From: Hirundichthys speculiger
Lineage: Eukaryota > Chordata > Actinopteri > Beloniformes > Exocoetidae
Length of the DNA stretch: 64,000 nt
Reading direction: 5' to 3'
Assembly (NCBI GenBank): GCA_018398805.1
Contig: JAGFBZ010002264.1
Coordinates: 1 to 64,000 of the forward strand
Part shown: positions 21,841 to 33,197 of the stretch, one piece after another
Position numbering within the stretch: the stretch's first letter is position 1
Layout: each line of letters opens with the position of its first letter
Position numbers and translations under genes: made by a program
Notes under the pieces: model-generated
The model's input: only the letters and a program-made list of their open reading frames with translations
Told to the model about the DNA's origin: nothing
Database searches by the model: none

Positions 21841-22184
21841 TCACACGTAGAACTGTAGCTCAGCCAACCTGAAAACGGGCCTGGGCGAGGGCTGCGACTG
21901 GACGGGCCTGCTGGCAGACCTCACCCACCCCGAGCAGAGCGTTTCCAGCCTCGAGACGCTCGGGCGAGCAGATGCCCCGCGACACGGCGTAGCGGGCAGC
22001 CATGAGACGTCACCGGGGCCGACCACATGACAGCTCACGGGTCCAGGAGCCCTCAGCGGAACAGATGGGCGGCCATGACGGAGCCCCACATCAATCATTC
22101 ACCATCCAAGGTCCGCACATGAGCCAGGGTCCCGCCAGGGGAGGGGGGGGGGGCGTAGAGGGAAAGATGGTGGAGCACATGTGA
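21841..22184 (+). other. GC-rich open island, possible terminal coding exon
   Basis: After a CACACGTAG acceptor-like site the plus strand reads 59 codons without a stop (from 21850, beginning NCSSANLKTGLGEGCDW, then LLADLTHPEQSVSSLETLG, to a TGA at about 22026). Base composition and codon use look more gene-like than the flanks. I do not recognise the protein. An overlapping frame continues in a second phase to 22184. This could be a real last exon, a transposon piece or chance. Confidence 0.25.
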
Positions 22185-22749
22185 GGGGGGCTGTGGTGCC
22201 AGGACGGCGACAGGATGACGCCACCAGAACAGAAGTGTCGCTGGTTCTCCCAGTGTAACACTGAGCTTATAGATTATATTAATATTATTTGTTTTTTTCT
22301 GTAGCATTTTAATGAACATCACGCCTGCAGCCTCCGTCCTGGTGACAGCGAGCTTCTGGAGTTTCCAGATAAACATTAAACTCCATTTCTGAAGTCAGGA
22401 CGCTGTGCAGGATGTAAATAACAGCAGAATTAAATGAATTAAATGCTTGTACGGGACAATTTCTGGACGGGAACATGTGCAGCTGAGAGAGACGAGCGCT
22501 GGGATCAACATCTAGACTACATGTGTCAAACACAAGGCCCGCGGGCCAAATGTGGCCCGTCACGTCATTTCATGTAGCCCTCGAGAGCTCGGGCATTATT
22601 TGCTTAAATTGTAAACCAATATTTTAAGACTCAAATTAAGCTTAAACTGCTTTAAAGCGCATATTGACAATAAAGTACATCTCCCATCATGCATTTCCAC
22701 AACGATAACGGCAGCTATGAGCAAGACGATTTCCAGAATTGATGGACTT

Positions 22750-22983
22750 TTTAGTTTGTTTTTTTTTTTTTAATTTCTTTCCTTCCCTTTTTCATCTTTA
22801 TTATATGCATTCTATATATTGTTATATTGATAATTTGCTAAGGACCTCATGATCTTTACTCCGCCTTTACATAATTGTAAACCTTCTTACTGTCGCTACA
22901 CAACCTGAACTGTAATGGCTGATTATAATTTGTTTGTATGTTTTTGTATTTTGTATACTTTAAATAAAAAAAAAAAAAAAAAA
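22750..22983 (+). mobile_element. L1-like retroinsertion with poly(A) and 15-bp target duplication
   Basis: AGAATTGATGGACTT (22735-22749) is repeated as AGAACTGATGGACTT (22984-22998), one mismatch. Between them lies a T-rich start, roughly 200 bp of unique sequence, then AATAAA joined to about 20 A. That is the signature of target-primed retroposition; the short body suggests a 5'-truncated L1-type LINE or a small processed copy. Confidence 0.72.
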
Positions 22984-23021
22984 AGAACTGATGGACTTAA
23001 GAAAAACAAACTAGCCCCGAC

Positions 23022-23290
23022 ATGTCCAAGAAAAGAAAAATTGATGCACAAGGAAGGAAGTTTCATAAACGATGGGAAACAATTACAAGTTTGTATCTAA
23101 AGGTAAAATAACAGTTTGTCTTTTGTGTTATGAGGCGGGTGTCAGTCGTGAAAGAGTTTAATATTTTGACATTTTGACAGCAAACACGGAGCTAAGTATG
23201 CTAAATTTAGCCTACAAGAAAAACAAACAACTGCTTCCGCTTCTGAAACCAAGCTAATAGATACTCTTACAACCACAAACCCTGAGTTTA
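23022..23290 (+). pseudogene. hAT transposase remnant, N-terminal BED-type region
   Basis: An ATG at 23022 opens MSKKRKIDAQGRKFHKRWET, followed after a one-base change by YKFVS and VCLLCYE, then NI and the TKHGAKY-like block in shifted frames. This is the usual start of fish Charlie-type transposases, related to host ZBED/GTF2IRD2-type proteins. Several frame changes and the Harbinger insertion inactivate it. Confidence 0.65.
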
Positions 23291-23303
23291 ATATGATAAT
23301 CAG

Positions 23304-24062
23304 TGTGTTTACATGGGAATTTTAATTCCTCTTTAATTCAGAATTAAAGTTAAATCCGAATAAAAGTTACCATGTAAACACCTAATTCCATATGAAAATG
23401 TCAATTCCGAATTAAACTTAATTCCGGTGTAAGTGGCTGGTTTATTCCCATTTTAATTCCTAATTAAATAATTCCGCGGTCATGTTTACACTCATTCCAC
23501 TTTAAATTAATTCCCGTCTTTCTGCGCATGCTAGTTCTCTTGCCCGTCTGTCACGATGACGCTTATATTCCGCGCTGGGCTTGTTTTCAAAACAAAGTTT
23601 CAAGATGGCAGCACGCAGTAAACGTTGTTCAAGAGCAGAGATGATTTATTTAATAAATAGCTTGGAGGAACTGGAAATAATTCAAAGAACAGATGGCAGG
23701 AAACATAAAAATTGTGAGCTTTTCAAAGTTGTAGCGGCCAGGTTAAATGAAGGAGGTTTCACAGATAGAGACGCCACCCAGGTCAAAAATAAGTGAAATG
23801 TTGTTGCTAACAGAGTTGTTGCTAAGTTTGTTTTCTTCCGGTAGACGTAAATACGTAAAGACGTCCGCCCCCCCCATCCAATCAGAACCCTTCCCAACCC
23901 CCAGACCTAAAGCGGAATTGGATAAAGCTGAACAAACGTGTTTTCCATGTAAACCTCAATTCAGAATTACTGTTTCCATGTAAACTCGAAGGAAAATAGT
24001 TTAATTCATAATTATTTAATTTGGAATTATTAATTCAGAATTAAAAAACACATCATGTAACC
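23304..24062 (+). mobile_element. PIF/Harbinger-like non-autonomous element with Myb/SANT-like exon
   Basis: The left end (GTTTACATGGGAATTTTAATT) and the complement of the right end (GGTTACATGATGTG) share TTACATG. Both end zones repeat TTTAATTC/GAATTAA motifs. It sits inside the Charlie-like hAT, which is contiguous on both sides. The target duplication could not be fixed because the exact ends are uncertain; Harbinger, ISL2EU or a related group are all possible. Confidence 0.55.
23605..23796 (+). pseudogene. Myb/SANT-like DNA-binding domain exon, Trp-to-stop truncation
   Basis: From the ATG at 23605 the frame reads RSKRCSRAEMIYLINSLEEL, then TDGRKHKNCELFKVVAARL and ATQVKNK. This is the trihelix/Myb-like domain of Harbinger companion proteins, which normally continues NKWK. 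Here the Trp codon reads TGA, ending the frame one residue short of the conserved helix. An upstream in-frame ATG at 23581 is less likely as start. Confidence 0.65.
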
Positions 24063-24247
24063 GCAGCCAATGACTTAAATATTTGAAACTTAAATACATA
24101 ATAAATACAGAAACCGTTATTTAACATTATAATAAGGGGTAGTTTAATTTATTTTGATTTTCATTGCATTTTGTTACATTCATGCTGTCAAACCATGATG
24201 CTGATGTGACCCTCAGTGAAAATGAGTCTGATTCCCCTGAACTAGAC

Positions 24248-25796
24248 GATGGTTTGATTGATTGGATTTTGTGGAAACGTATTACCTAAAGAGCCTTTGT
24301 TGTGGTGGTGACGCAGGAATCTGTCAATAAACAAAACATGTTGTTCAAGAAAGGTTACAGATGTGAATAAAAATGACTGAAGGTGTGACTGAAGATGAAA
24401 GAATGTCTTCTCTTAACTGGACTGTTTATGCTCAGTCAGGTTTGGGAGAGAAAAGACTCTGAAATATCCGTCCACCTCCTACTTTGGGAATCAAACTGTC
24501 GCAGCTGTTTTCTGCCTTTTGTGGATGTGCAGGTTATAAAAGTTAAGGACCATATGGCTCCATCGTTTGCTCTCACCAATCTTCGCTCTCCCATCATGCT
24601 CGGCCATCTGGACCAGACCTGCTGTTCCCTCCACCTCTCCACAGCGAAGGTGGAGCTGATGTTTGCCATCAATTCTTTCAGTCAAATGAACAAACCGTTG
24701 GTCTGTCCGATTGAAATCTTTTTAGTTTTCTTGTGTTTTTGCAGGTAAACCCTGTGTGGAGGGTTAGAGTCCCTCCTGGTCCTCCTCTCGTCTCTAACCT
24801 GGTATCTCCCTGACGACCTTGTGGCACTGATGAGTATTTATTCTCCATCAAAGTGCTGCATCGTTAATTATGCTGTAGTTTCATCAATTAACACGAAAGG
24901 CAGCGAATCCCAAGCCATTTACAAACACTATTGATTTTCATGACCTCTGCCGGCCCCCCCTCCTTCCTCTGTGGGCCGCATTCACGCCGCGGTCACGTCC
25001 GTCCATCACGCTGCAAACATGTCCCAACACCAGAAGGACGAGCAGACCTTCTCCCGACGACGTAACGGCTCTGCGACCGAACTGTTGGGACACGAGCGTT
25101 CCCAGTAAATTGCATCACACCCCATAAATTTGCCCAGATGCTGAGCGTGACTTTGAGAGGAGCGTTGGGGGGGGTAGCGGAAGATGGAAATAAGAGAAAA
25201 CGGACTTTGACAGACAAGACGGAAGAGCTTTAAAAGATTAGGAAGGCGGGCCAGCTGGGGGCTGCTGGGACATTTTAAGATCAAATCTTGAAGTGATGAA
25301 GAGGAAACCTGCTTTATGTGTGATTTAAAGGACGAGTCCTGATCTAAACTTAACTTTAAATTTAAACAAAGCAAAACTCATCGCTAAAGCAATCCCGTCC
25401 GGAGTTACTAAATGACAAGACGATCCGTTTCTGAAGCGCTCGGGTCCGAAGACAAGAACCTCAGTCTTCTCTGAGTGTAGCAGCAGATAGTAGTTGGTCA
25501 TCTTTATGTTATTAAAGACCTGCAGTTTAATGTGGTGGAGGTGTTTGGATCAGAGTCATTGTTTGCTCAGAACCAACACCTGTTAGCATAAAAAACAGAT
25601 CAGCTAAAATGCAACTGAGATGAGATGAGTCTCCAGTAGAAGTGAGCGCTGTCCCAATTTAAAACCACCATTGGGATTTCACAGTTTTGCATATATTAAC
25701 TGTATTTTCTATTTGTCGCAGGAAAAAGATATATACAAGTCTAGTCAGGCAATATTAGCAGCTGATTAGCCTCTTCTAGCAGCAGCTGTTAAAGGA
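24248..25796. other. Intergenic sequence, no firm gene
   Basis: A 117-codon plus-strand frame lies at 24395-24748. The central part (CTCTCCCATCATGCTCGGCC, CTCCACCTCTCCACAGCG) looks repeat-like, but I could not name it. Confidence 0.4.
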
Positions 25797-28637
25797 CCCA
25801 TCTGTGGACTCGTCCCTCCATCTGTGGACTCGTTCCTCCATCTGTGGACTCGATCCTCCATCTGTGGACTCGTCTCTCCATTTTTAGACTTATTCCTCCA
25901 TCTGTGGACTCGTTCCTCCATCTGGGGACTCGTTCCTCCAGTTGTTGACTCGTTCCTCCATCTGTGGACTCGTCCTCCATCTGTGGACTCGTCCCTCCTT
26001 GTTCCTCCATCTGTGGACTCCTCCTCCTCCATCTGTGGACTCGTTCCTCCATCTGTGGACTCCCTCCATTGTGGACTCGTCCTCCATCCTGTGACTCGTC
26101 CCTCCATTTTTAGACTTATTCCTCCTGTGGACTTGTCCCTCCATCTGTGGACTGTCCCTCCATCTGGGACTTGTCCCTCCATCTGAGGACTTCCTCATCT
26201 GTGGACTCGTTCCTCCATCTGTGGACTCGTCCTTATCCTCCATGTGGACTCGTTCCTCCATCTGTGGACTCGTCCCTCCATTTTAGACTGTGGACTCTCC
26301 ATCTGTGACTCGTCCTCCATCTGTGGACTCGTCCCTCCATTTGTGGACTTGTCCCTCCATCTGTGGACTCATTCCTCCATCTGTGGACTCGTTCCTCCAT
26401 CTGTGGACTCGTCCTCCCTCTCGTCCCGTCTGTGGACTCGTCCTCCATCTGTGGACTCATTCCTCCATCTGTGGACTCGTTCCTTCATTGTGGACTTGTT
26501 CCCCATCTGTGGACTCGTTCCTCCATCTGTGACTATCTGTGGACTCGTCCCTCCATCTGTGGACTCGTCCCTCCATTTGTGGACTTGTCCCTCCATCGTG
26601 ACTCGTCCCTCCATCTGTGGACTCGTTCCTCATCTGTGGACGTCCCTCCATCTCGTCCCTCCATCTGTGACTCGTCCTCCATCTGTGTCTCCATCTGAGG
26701 ACTCGTTCCTCCATCTGAGGACTCGTTCCTCCATCTGTGGACTCGTCCCCATCTCCATTGTGACTCGTCCTCCATCTGTGGACTCGTCCTCCATCTGTCC
26801 CTCCATCTGTGGACTCGTTCCTCCATCTGTGGACTGTTCCCTCCATCTGTGGACTTGTCCCTCCATCTGAGGACTCGTTCCTCCATCTGTTCGTTTAGAC
26901 TTATTCCTCCATCTGTGGACTCGTCCCTCCATTTGTGGACTTGTCCCTCCATCTGTGGACTCGTCCCTCCATCTGTGGACTTGTCCCTCCATCTGTGGAC
27001 TTGTCCCTCCATCTGTGGACTCGTTACTCCATCTGTGGACTCGTCCCTCCATCTGTGGACTCGTTCCTCCATCTGTGGACTTGTCCCTCCATCTGAGGAC
27101 TCGTTCCTCCATCTGTGGACTCGTCCCTCCATTTTTAGACTTATTCCTCCATCTGTGGACTCGTTCCTCCATATGTGGACTCGTTCCTCCATCTGTGGAC
27201 TCGTCCCTCCATTTTTAGACTTATTCCTCCATCTGTGGACTCATTCCTCCATCTGTGGACTCGTTCCTCCATCTGTCTCATTCCTCCTCCATCTGTGGAC
27301 TCGTTCCTCCATCTGTGGACTCGTTCCTCCATCTGTGGACTCGTCCCTCCATTTTTAGACTTATTCCTCCGTCTGTGGACTCGTCCCTCCATCTTGGACT
27401 CATTCCTCCATCTGTGGACTCGTCCTCCATCTGTGGACTCGTCCCTCCATTTTTACTTATTCCTCCATCTGTGGACCGTCCTCATCTGTGGACTCGTTCC
27501 TCCATCTGTGGTCGTTCCTCCACTGTGGACTCGTTCCTCCATCTGTGGACTCGTCCTCCATCTGTGGACTCGTTCCTCCATCTGTGGACTCGTTCCTCCA
27601 TCTAAGGACTCGTCCTCCATCTGTGGACTCGTCCCTCCATCTGTTCCATCTGATCTGTGGACTCGTCCCTCCATCTTACTCGTTCCTCCATCTGTCCTCG
27701 TCCCTCCATCTTTAGACTTATTCCTCCATCTGTGGACTCGTCCCTCCATCTGTGGACTTGTTCCTCCATCTGTGGACTCGTCCCTCCATCTTTTAGGACT
27801 TATTCCTCCATCTGTGGACTCGTCCCTCCATCTGTGGACTCGTCCTCCATCTTTCCCTCCATCTGTGGACTCGTTCCTCCATCTGTGGACTCGTTCCTCC
27901 ATCTGTGGACTCGTTCGTGACTTCCATCTCTGTGGACTTGTTCCTCATCTGTGGACTCGTTCCTCCATCTGTGGACTCGTTCCTCCATCTGTGGACTCGT
28001 CCCTCCATCTGTGGACTCGTTCCTCCATCTGTGGACTCGTCCCTCCATCTTTAGGACTTATCCTCCATCTGTGGACTCGTCCCTCCATCTGTGGACTCGT
28101 TCCTCCATCTGTGGACTCGTCCTCCATCTGTCTGTGGACTCGTTCCTCTCATCTGTGGACTGTTTCCTCCATCTGTGGACTCGTTCCTCCATCTGTGGAC
28201 TCGTTCCTCCATCTGTGGACTCGTTCCTCCATCTGTGGACTCGTTCCTCCATCTGTGGACTCGTTCCTCCATCTGTGGACTCGTTCCTCTTCCGTGGACT
28301 GTGGGACTCGTTCCTCCATCTGTGGACTCGTCCCTCCATCTGTGGACTCGTTCCTCATCTGTGGGACTGTTCCTCCGTCTGTGGACTCGTTCCTCCATCT
28401 GTGGACTGTTCCTCCATCTGTGGACTTGTTCCTCCGTCTGTGGACTCGTTCCTACATCTGTGGACTCGTTCCTCCATCTGTGGACTCGTTCCTACATCTG
28501 TGGACTCGTTCCTCCGTCTGTGGACTCGTCCTCCATCTGAGGACTCGTCCCTCCATCTGAGGACTCGTTCCTCCATCTTAGACTTCCTCCATCTTTAGAC
28601 TAATTCCTCCATCTGTGGACTCCTTCCTCCATCTCTG
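25797..28637. repeat. Large minisatellite, 20-bp unit, about 140 copies
   Basis: Consensus unit TCCATCTGTGGACTCGTTCC, repeated over 2.84 kb with T/C variation (TCGTCCC), TTGTCCC variants, a recurrent ATTTTTAGACTTATTCC variant and many 1-10 bp unit deletions. The unit has no stop in any phase on either strand and is not a multiple of three, so each strand cycles through all phases and gives frames up to 461 codons with a 20-residue period (LHLWTRSSICGLVPPSVDSF on plus; RVHRWRNESTDGGTSPQMEE on minus). None is a real gene. The right edge runs into a transposon gene start. Confidence 0.93.
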
Positions 28638-28639
28638 TC

Positions 28640-28988
28640 CATCTTTCAGTCCATGGTTCTCCTTCTCTGATTGGTTCATAGCTGTCAGAGGTTCCTCTGC
28701 TTTTCTTCTGTCTCTGAATAGTTTCCCAAACTTTCTGCGTCTCCGTTACTGTTTTCAGCTGCAGATTTGATCATCTTCAGTTTAAACTCTGCAGTAGAGC
28801 TTTTTCTTTTCGGTGCCATATTTATGTTCAGATCCTTCAGTCTTTATGGTTTACTCTTGTCATTTTATTCTGTAGCAGTTGTGTTCAGTTCAGTGTTCAG
28901 TTGTCGGGAGTGTAAACGATAAGGATATTTTTCAGGATCAGCCTAACTACTAAAAAAAAGTGTGACATATAGTCCGGAAAATACCGTA
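28640..28988 (-). mobile_element. Pogo/Tigger-like transposon end with start of its HTH gene
   Basis: The terminal zone TGTGACATATAGTCCGGAAA followed by ATACCGTA (28961-28988) matches a very common fish transposon end. On the minus strand an ATG at 28819 begins MAPKRKSSTAEFKLKMIKSA, a Brinker/CENP-B-like helix-turn-helix start. After a frame change it continues RKFG, RDRRKAEEPLTAM, SEKENHGLKD and RWRKES, and then merges into the minisatellite. The opposite end of the transposon was not found beyond the array. Confidence 0.62.
28660..28819 (-). pseudogene. BrkDBD-type HTH transposase N-terminus, frameshifted, running into the minisatellite
   Basis: The frame from the ATG at 28819 gives about 45 residues before TGA. 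The conserved block RKFG to TAM to LK to RW is readable in another frame. These proteins usually carry an N-terminal HTH that binds the transposon ends, then a second HTH and a DDE domain; only the first HTH remains. Confidence 0.6.
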
Positions 28989-29972
28989 ACTGCAAACCCA
29001 TGAATTTAAAGTTCTCCAGCAGGTTTTAGTTATATTACGTTTTACAGAAGCAATTCACAAACATCTCGGCTTCAACCAGCGAGATAACCGATCGGCACCT
29101 CCACCTTTAGCTTCCCTCGAGTCTGGACATCAGCTGAGTGTCATCCAGCTCTTAAGACATCCGGCGTTGACCTTCAGAATCTCCCATCAGTCATACGCCT
29201 CCTCTCAAACTTAATCCTCCGGCGTTGACGGCTGGTGCGAAGGCGACGTAGGCGCTTTAATGGAGTCCTCCCTTCCTCCTCCTTTTCATTTCCCACGTCT
29301 GTGAGAGAGACACATGAAAGAAGAACAGTCCGGATCATTATGGTGAGCCATTTCCTCTCTGGTAATGAGACAGGACCAAGGTTAAAGATGAGAAAAAAAA
29401 AGGACATCCTGTTTCACATTCACTTTTTTTCCACCTTTCTTTCAGTCTATTTTTAGGAACACATTTGAGACTGTAGTTGTTTGCAGACTCAGGTACAACC
29501 TTTATGTCTCTTTAAGAAACGTCAACACCTCCCCCACCTGCCGTCAAAGAAATGGCTGAACACTTGTATTACTCCAACAGGTAAGACAACAGGTAAGGAG
29601 GAGCCTGTTTCAGCGTCGTACGCTAACATATTTGGGGACAAAAACGTTACTACTTGTTTTAGTTACACATTCATTTCTCCAACCGTAGGATCACAGAGAC
29701 AGTCAGTACTCCAGGGGGCGCCGTCAGAGTACAAGAGTACCGTATCTGCTCACAGCCAGGCTACAGCTGCTTAGCTAGCAGACTCCCAGAGCGGCGTACA
29801 GTCATGGAGGCTCTTTAGCCGCGGTTCGTCAAGGACGTCACTATATATAGCATTAGTGCTTTTGTTGCTAAAAAAAAAAACAAACAATAAACAAAAAGCA
29901 TACATGGTCAAAGTGGCTTAGTTAGCGAGGATAGGAAACATCTTTACAGAGGAAACAGATCCCATTGATTGT
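28989..29972. other. Intergenic sequence, no gene seen
   Basis: Only short unsupported frames; no repeat family recognised. Confidence 0.45.
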
Positions 29973-29980
29973 ATTTTTAC

Positions 29981-31153
29981 TAGGGCTGGGCAACGATTAA
30001 AATTTTTAATCGCGATTAATCGCATGATTTCCCTGATTAATCACGATTAATTGCATCGTATATGAAAAATCGAATAATGAATTCAAAAGTAGTGTAAAGG
30101 TCACTTTTATTTAAATGTTCTGCTGCCATATGAACTAAAGTGTCATAACATTTGTTGTTCAAACACTTTTAACATCAGCACTTGTCAGTAACACATATTT
30201 AGTGTAAATCTCATCTTAAAAAATGTAAAATAAAATAAAGCTTATTGCCACTGCCAGGACATTAATGTCATCCTGTTTTTATTAAAAAAAAAAAAAAAGT
30301 CTACAAACAAAATCCAACAAAATGATTGTGTCTCACAATCAGAACATTAAAACAGGTAATTTCTGAGGTAACAGCAGAAACTTTTAACGGGGAGTTCAAC
30401 TTGTCAGTTGTTACAAATAACCTTGTTTCTGTTGAATCCTCCGTCTGGGAGAACTTTAAAATGAAAATGTTCAATTAAATGTTCTGCAGCTTTATCAATC
30501 TGTAATCATCTGTGTATCATTTGGTTTTTTTTTTCCATTTTCAAATGTCAGTCAAAAATATTAAAAAATTAAAAAGTGACTTTTCTTTTCATTTTTTAAT
30601 CTAACACACAAAAAAAATTTTTTTTAAATGCCTGTTTTTTAATATTTCAATTTTAGCAAACAGGCCACGGGACTGAATTTGTTTTTAATATTTTATTGTC
30701 TGGTTTACGTGACCCAGAAATGGCTTTGTTTTATAATCGAGGAACAGACTTTCTGTTGTCATTACACATCTGAGCCACTAGATGGAGCTGCACTGCAGTA
30801 ACCAGCTAGAGAACAGCAGGACAGTGAACACATGGAGCAGATCTGATGGAACATGGAGGAATGACGCCATCGTCTTGAACAAAGGGATTTGAAAGTTGTT
30901 TTTTTTCCAGACAGAATTGTTAATATTTCCACCTGAGTTGCTACCTGAACTGTAAAGTTCACTGATTTTTACCGTTCTCCATGTCTGTTTTAGTTTTGCC
31001 TGCCAGTTATTTTCCAGTTCCACAGCAGCCAGTAACAGACTTTTCAAAACAAAAGCATGTGAGCAACATGCCTAAACACGCGATAAAATAAATATCGGCG
31101 TTAATAAATTAATGCGTTAACACGATAATAACGCGTTAACTTGCCCAGCCCTA
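29981..31153. mobile_element. hAT element of the TAGGGCTGGGCAA family, copy 2, complete
   Basis: Ends TAGGGCTGGGCAACGATTAA and ACGCGTTAACTTGCCCAGCCCTA-type terminus, flanked by an exact 8-bp duplication ATTTTTAC (29973-29980 and 31154-31161). Near one end lie TAATCGCGATTAATCG palindromes and near the other GCGTTAAC/GTTAACGC palindromes. No transposase frame was found in 1.17 kb, so it is non-autonomous. Confidence 0.9.
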
Positions 31154-31161
31154 ATTTTTAC

Positions 31162-32395
31162 AAATTTTATTGTCTGATTTTATACCTTGCCTGCAGAGCT
31201 ACAAATAATAATTTAAAGAAGGTGTCGGCCCCTGGCCTGGCTGGAGGCGACTGCGTATTATTCTGCACTGTAGGGTTTGAGGACGATTAGTCATTCAAGC
31301 TTTTCCTCATATATCAATCACCCGCTGTGCATCAATATCACAAAACTACATCACAAAACAGTCTCAAGGCCAGTAATAAATGCAGTAACGGTATTAGTGT
31401 GATGAAGCATATTCTTTGCACTGTTTTCCTCCAGAAAAACACTATCCATCAGTTTGACCCATCCATGAATTGTTTCCTTTGTCGTAGTTAATGAGCCTGG
31501 TGTCTGACAACGAGAAGATCGACTCGTCCTGATACTCCTGCCACGGGTTTCAGCATCACACCCACAGCAGATGTACGGCTCCTGATTATTTCTGTCATTG
31601 ATTTTTACCCACAAGGCCAAATGTGGCACAGCCAGGACGCAGGAGAAACGATGATATAAATCAGCGATGACACACAAAGCAAGCAGGAGGTTCCACTCTG
31701 CAAATGATGTGAGTCACCTGAAGACGGTTCTGATGCAGGTCGTGATAAGAAAAGAGGTTAGCATATTTAAACGGCATTTCAAGTTTGGACTTGAGTTGCC
31801 CAAAATGCCGAACAAGGAAATCTAAGTTTGTGAAACAACAAAAGTTGTGCTGAAAAATGAGAAAGAAATCCCAAAGGTCAACGCATGTGTTTAATATTCT
31901 AAAAAAGAAAAGGAGCAGAAAAGACTCAACTACAGCAGCCGCTGCCTGCAGGATGAGAGTCGCCGTTTACGGCCGCTCTCCTTTGAAGTGGAAATTTCCC
32001 CAGAGGACGTCGGCGAGACAGTAAAAACCATTTATGTGCTCGGTCCTCCCCGCTGCAAAGAAATGATCCTGCACAAACCCGAACGTCTCTGGAGAGCTGA
32101 GCTCCCATGACCTTCATCATGCTTAACCTGCTGTTAAAAACCTGCAATTTCGCAAGTTTGTGACGGAAGAAATTGCAGAGTGTGAGCGTCAGGGACTCAT
32201 GAGTGAAACTTACCTGGTGAGACCTGGAGACGACAGGACGTCTGCAGGTGGGATGTGTAACAGGGGGAAAACAAAAAATTACTATAAGTAATGTAACGAA
32301 AGAATGGAAAGTAGGATTAAAACCTTTAAGCCAAAGGGTGGCAAAGAAAAACTCCCCTTTGAGCTTGATCGTGGGGGATCAAATCTATGGAGCCC
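31162..32395. other. Intergenic sequence, no gene seen
   Basis: No recognisable exon or repeat; short frames only. Confidence 0.45.
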
Positions 32396-33197
32396 CGTTT
32401 GGGTCATAATTCAATGAATAAATGAGTCTATTATTATGAAATACAGGCGTTTATTATGATGAAATACATGTTTATTATTATTAAATATTCCCCATTATTA
32501 TGAAAAAAATTAATTATTATGAAATATATTTTTATTATTAGTTTAATGCATAATAGTTTATTTCAGAATGGCTTTTTTTTTTTTTAATCTAAGAATGGGT
32601 TTTTACATAATGGCTTCGTTTTTCATAAGAATGAGCTTTTACATAATAATGACATTTTGCCAGTGGGCGGGGCCAGTGGTTGACCTGCACGCTCATTGGC
32701 TGATCCTTCTCCATTCTACACTCTGACATCAGCTAGTTGGTGGGGGACTCGCATCGAGCCTGTTGGCTACCTCTCGGAGTAAGTCAGAAAAGGATCTTTC
32801 TCCTGTTGCCATGACGTCAAAATCAAGTTTTTCCTACATTTCGCGCTACGTTTCTTAGTCGATGTCAACTTTTAACCGTAAACTGAGGTGCATTCTGCCA
32901 CCTACTGGCCTGGAGTATATACATTACACCTCTCGCCCACTATCGATATTCACTGTTCTGTTGCTTATGCCTGAATGAAAGAGCAGCCAATCACATAAAT
33001 GGCTCCGCCCTCTCTGCTGTGATTGACACACAAATCATTCTTATGAAAAACAAAGCCATTATTATGTAAAAGCTCATTCTTATAAAAAATGAAACCATTA
33101 TCATAATAATGGGAAATATGTCATAATAATAAACGCCTGTATTTCATAATAATAGACTCATTTATTCATTGAATTATGACCCAAACGGGGCTCCATA
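32396..33197. mobile_element. Foldback MITE, copy 3
   Basis: Ends TATGGAGCCCCGTTTGGGTC and ACCCAAACGGGGCTCCATA with the same internal order as copy 2, but without its 150-bp insertion. Immediate flanks CAAATC and CAACTG do not form a clean 6-bp duplication, so the flanks have diverged or recombined. Confidence 0.83.

Larger units (their letters stand above)
22518..24239 (+). mobile_element. hAT Charlie-like element (BED-finger type) with two internal insertions
   Basis: The left end has TGTGTCAAACACAAGGCCCG and the right end AGTCTGATTCCCCTG, the usual Charlie-like termini. Flanks ATCTAGAC (22510-22517) and AACTAGAC (24240-24247) match at seven of eight positions. The plus strand keeps a broken start of a BED-finger transposase (MSKKRKIDAQGRKFHKRWET, then VCLLCYE with a frame change) at about 23022-23280. 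It is interrupted by a retroinsertion at 22750-22983 and a Harbinger-like element at about 23304-24062. Confidence 0.8.

Noticed and set aside
24395..24748. 117-codon frame as a host gene
   Set aside because: No domain and no splice context; the middle looks repeat-like. Left as unassigned sequence.
25766..28598. Many long frames (up to 461 codons) that look like a repetitive protein gene
   Set aside because: They are produced by a stop-free 20-bp minisatellite on both strands. There is no unique domain, start context or splice signal.
25797..28637. Possible CRISPR-like array
   Set aside because: Units are contiguous, with no unique spacers, and the DNA is vertebrate.
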